From Fasciolopsis buskii (taxonomy: Eukaryota > Platyhelminthes > Trematoda > Plagiorchiida > Fasciolidae): 64,000 nucleotides of DNA. The DNA lies in NCBI GenBank assembly GCA_008360955.1, contig LUCM01008136.1, positions 81,416 to 145,415 of the forward strand. Reading direction: 5' to 3'. Positions within the stretch are counted from its first letter, which is position 1. Each line of letters opens with the position of its first letter. The notes beneath the pieces are model-generated. The model was not told the origin of the DNA and searched no databases. It saw nothing but the letters and a program-made list of their open reading frames with translations. This document shows positions 60,552 to 64,000 of the stretch, one piece after another. Position numbers and translations under genes: made by a program.

Positions 60552-62384
60552 AGCACCCTGATTTGACTAGACGACTCCTGTTTATCGAATCCCACGCTCA
60601 GCGATACACTCAAACCATGCATTCGAGTTGTTCTCCTCTCGTCTGCATTGGACAACTCCTCGTGGTTTGAAGTGATTGCAGGGGAATCTGCGCGTCAGCT
60701 AGGTTTTGCGTTCCTGATGACCTTCTAATCAATGTGCTAATGGAACAGTTTCTTTACGATTTGGAAACTTTCCCCTGGTAACATCGAAGTCATTTCTTAA
60801 CGAGCATTCGGGAGAGTGAAAATTTATGATAACTGCAATTCCCTCCCAAACCTTGCATTCTCAGTTGATATCTCGTAATAATAAATCTTTTGCTAAGATT
60901 TTTCGAGTAAGTTTTGGAAGAATTGCTGCATGGTCACGCTGGTTTCCCATATTAACAATGTTGTGTTCCTTTGGATGTCCTTGATGGCAAGAAATATTTA
61001 TAATTTGTTAATGAAACATAATGCTATTTTGTGCTCCCCCGACTGCCCTTACAGATTGATGCTTGCAGATTTTCGAGCAATGACGCGCTCATTTAGATGA
61101 AAACGTTAGCTGTGGGCTGATCTATTAACAAGCCGAATTAAGCTAGTTCTGTTTCGTAATTGCCATTAACTGTTTATGCTACCCTGGGTCTTCACACTAA
61201 TCCTGACCACATGAATACGCGGAAACCGAATAGGGAGCGAAGGGAAGCACTCACTGTCCAATGAGAAAGCAGTTATCAAATATCCCATTACACAATGCGC
61301 ATTTATTTGGAATTGGTAACAGCGACCACACACTGTTTTTTCCCCGCGTTGGTATCAGTTGCAGGCCAACCATATTTTGCTACAAACAACGCACGGATTT
61401 AATGGAAATGACACAGTTTGCTCTCTGTAAAATAAAACGTTGTCCACAAATTTCGAGTTGGACGGACATCACAAGGATTGGTAAAATCATCGCATCACGG
61501 CCACGCTTTCCCATTTCTAACTTTATCATTTCCACTCTAAGTTGTTCAAAATTGCGCTCATAATTTTTCGTCCTATCTGCCTCCCCAAAACGTGAACTAG
61601 ATACTGAATGTTATAGTTAGAGGTTAGTGGACCGAACTCTCTCCAGTGACTTCGTTTTGGTTTTTCTGGCTAGTGCTGGTGCTACGGTTCTGCTCTTGTT
61701 ATTGACATTGTTGTTAGACCAACCGCTTCTTCCGTGCTTGAGGTTGACTAAAATACGAGGATGTTAGACGATTATCGTGATACAACCGAAAAATTGACGA
61801 CCTAAAAGCGGTTGTCTGTGCGTGTAAAAAGGAAACCCGCGAAAAGAGAGATGGGTATCAGGGAAGCAATTCCTGATCAACACTTCAATATAGATTATTC
61901 AGCAAAGTACCTCAACGCATCATATTTCGTTTTACAGCAGTGGATTCTCCAAATAAACCTACAGACGAAAAATTACAAAACAATAATAGATTGTCAACCC
62001 TTGAGTCAGAAACTTTAAGTCATTCCGTAAGAAATGTACATCTGTTGTGCACTTCCAATTTTCCCAGAGCTGATTGGGGCTCATGTTAAACCTAATTACT
62101 CAAATTAGAAAAGTTTGCTCACACCTATCACGCGTGATTTAAGCTCGAAACAAAATGATATCGTATGACCGAACAGACCTAGGGCCATCTGGAATCAATA
62201 ACTTTGGGAGTAAAGAAGGCCATCTTTGATTCAAGAGGACTTGACAATTCGCAGAATACAGTAAATATTTCCGATTAGTGCATTGAACAAGGACCAACTA
62301 ATAAGCATGGTTTCAAATAAATGTCGCCATCGTGATAACTCCCAGTTAAAAATCATACTGACTCACCTTAAGTAAAGAAGGAAA
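60552..62384. other. unique spacer between the inverted-repeat arms
   Basis: 1833 bp with no recognisable gene. A 100-codon frame at 61261-61563 and a 68-codon frame at 61812-62018 have no family motifs. No transposase-like DDE or RT motif was found, so there is no direct sign that the spacer is the body of an autonomous element. Confidence 0.5.
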
Positions 62385-63579
62385 GCTTCCTGTGTCGGAT
62401 TGGTCATTAATTAGCAAACATAGACACATATCTCGGCATTGTTTCTCATAAGTAGATATTTATTTATTCTTTCAACTGGGCCTTGTGTTCTGGTATATGT
62501 GTAGTGGCATGGGTTAGGCGGGAGGACAGATGCAATCGGTATCGTCCAAATGAGAGAAGTTAGAACTCAGATTATGTTTGTGCTTATAGTTTTCAAATGA
62601 ACTGTTTTGGGAAACATAGAACATTTGTTGGAACTTGATTCGTTTCGTACTTGAGGTAACTTTTAAATTCTGGTTAAGTGTGTGTCTATGTGGGCTGTTG
62701 TGTGCTCTTCAGCTTACGTCTGAGGTGTGAATCGAGGAGCACCTTGTTTGTTTTGTCTGAATCGTTGCAGCCAAGCTGAAATGTTACGCTTCTTGTGCAC
62801 TATTCATGTTGTTCAATAAATTAGCCACAGTTATGTGCCAGTTATTGGCATTGGACAACAAACTGCGTTGAATAATATTGCCTTTTTGAACAATTTTCTT
62901 TCTTTCCGAATGAACATGGCACACTGGGATGATGGTCGCTGAGATTTGATGCGAAATGGGCTACTGAGATATGTGCCGGAAGTTTACGTAATGAAAGCAA
63001 TTAATTACTCAGCTCCAAAGAAAATATGGGTGATTATTTCATCACAATTGGCAACCAGCGAAGGGGTAGTACCTCACAGGCCTCCAGACGGACCCTATTC
63101 AGACCTCATTGACTTAACCAGTACTGTAGATTGCACAGCTACATGGAATTTTATTTTGGTCATTCTTTCTTTGATCTTTCAATTGTTTTCAGTATCTTTG
63201 ATCTAGCAACGGAATTCCTGTGTAAAATCGTATCTATATTTTGGATTAGCTCCATTTGATCAATATAACGAACATCGCCAAAATGCCAGGATAAATCTTT
63301 TCAGGAGTGATGTGATTATTTGCAATTTTGGATTCCTGGTCAAAGATAGATGACTAAAAAACTTTCCATAAACTGGGTGATTGTATTCGTGATTATTACT
63401 ACTCTTCGATTATGCGCACTCGGGTATCTGTTGAATGATCCTGTGCTGTTCTTTTGTTCATTAAATGCTAACGTAATTGGTATATTTTGAATGTGAGACT
63501 AAGAGGTGAAAATTATTGTTTGAGAGTTCTTTGTGTGTTAGTAGTGGCTAGTTGAAATAGCGTTGATATAGTGCATCCG
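62385..63579. repeat. right arm of a 1.19-kb inverted repeat
   Basis: Partner of 59358-60551. It begins GCTTCCTGTGTCGG and ends TGCATCCG. At 62946-63206 (+) it carries the shared frame; the first real ATG is at 62949. The peptide includes RYVPEVYVMKAINYSAPKK and HRPPDGPYSDLIDLTSTVD, and ends NFILVILSLIFQLFSVSLI, a hydrophobic run long enough to span a membrane. I recognise no family. Being identical in both arms does not prove coding, since the whole arm is nearly identical. Confidence 0.97.
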
Positions 63580-64000
63580 AATGGTGTTAACTGTGAACTG
63601 TCCCGATGAAAATATTCTTGCTTTTTTCTTTGGATCGCTGGCAATATCTTTCTCTCCTGTCATTTTTGCGTCAAGTTTCGCTTTTTCTCGCACCGAGTGC
63701 TCCTCATTCCGCAATTTATGTGTCAGTGTTAATCATTTTCTTATTCCATTTTTCGGCACTTCTTTGTTATATTTTCCCTTGTTTCTTCCTATATGTTTAG
63801 TTTATTGTTGATGGTTCTTTTCAACTTTTATCTCTCCTTTATGGCACTTATTGTTTTTTCCCGTTTCTTTGGAAGATATTTCCCTCCACACTTTGGTAAA
63901 TCGTTGCAGGAGATCAGGTTGCATTGTAAGGGCATGATGCAACAAATTCCCTGATTTTATTTCTTGCCCCCAATTTCTTAATTAATTTTGCTCTTGCAAT
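63580..64000. other. right flank of the inverted repeat
   Basis: T-rich on + and A-rich on -. On the minus strand a frame open from 63732 into the arm reads HKLRNEEHSVREKAKLDAKM then KDIASDPKKKARIFSSG, Lys/Glu-rich, and stops inside the arm at 63538-63540. No family recognised. Confidence 0.45.

Overview
The window is AT-rich eukaryotic DNA with small phase-matched exons separated by introns, decayed non-LTR retrotransposons, tRNA-derived SINEs, a trinucleotide microsatellite and one assembly gap (N at 35996-36761). Nothing in it looks prokaryotic or viral. The retrotransposon family (apurinic endonuclease followed by reverse transcriptase, with motifs of the type LGAFNVRPL, VVVGDFNAQ and GRGxxDQIFTLR) resembles elements I associate with parasitic flatworms. 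A tapeworm or fluke scaffold is my best guess, but that rests on recognition and not on a search.

Genes are sparse. The two best models are supported by splice sites whose reading phases agree. The first is a three-exon gene at 9676-11809 (+) encoding a 118-residue charged, probably coiled-coil protein; a reverse transcriptase fragment lies antisense in its second intron. The second is the 3' part of a gene at 28570-29311 (+), where two exons join in phase and end in a long terminal exon. Weaker single-exon candidates lie at 593-771, 6616-7029 and 33246-33371. I could not name any of these products. Open frames of about 100 codons are expected repeatedly by chance in 64 kb of this composition, so most short ORFs are left out.

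Mobile DNA explains most recognisable structure. One RTE-like LINE family has a near full-length dead copy on + (23.3-27.1 kb), a second dead copy on - (40.1-42.4 kb) and a 5'-truncated 3' end on + (53.9-54.4 kb). A different, CR1/Jockey-like LINE gives the antisense fragment at 10.47-11.30 kb. A tRNA-derived SINE is present three times (13.4, 19.4 and 57.2 kb) with recognisable A and B boxes and a cloverleaf-like acceptor stem. A candidate LTR (16377-16819) has TGTAA/TTACA ends and a polypurine tract in front of it.

The most striking structure is at the right end: two 1.19-kb arms at 59358-60551 and 62385-63579 form an inverted repeat about 99.5% identical, separated by 1.83 kb of unique DNA. 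By my reading the few differences sit almost entirely in the outer 230 bp of the arms. Each arm carries the same 86-codon frame, which ends in a hydrophobic stretch. It may be a recent inverted duplication, a palindrome homogenised by gene conversion, a foldback/TIR element, or an assembly artefact. I found no target-site duplication that would settle this.
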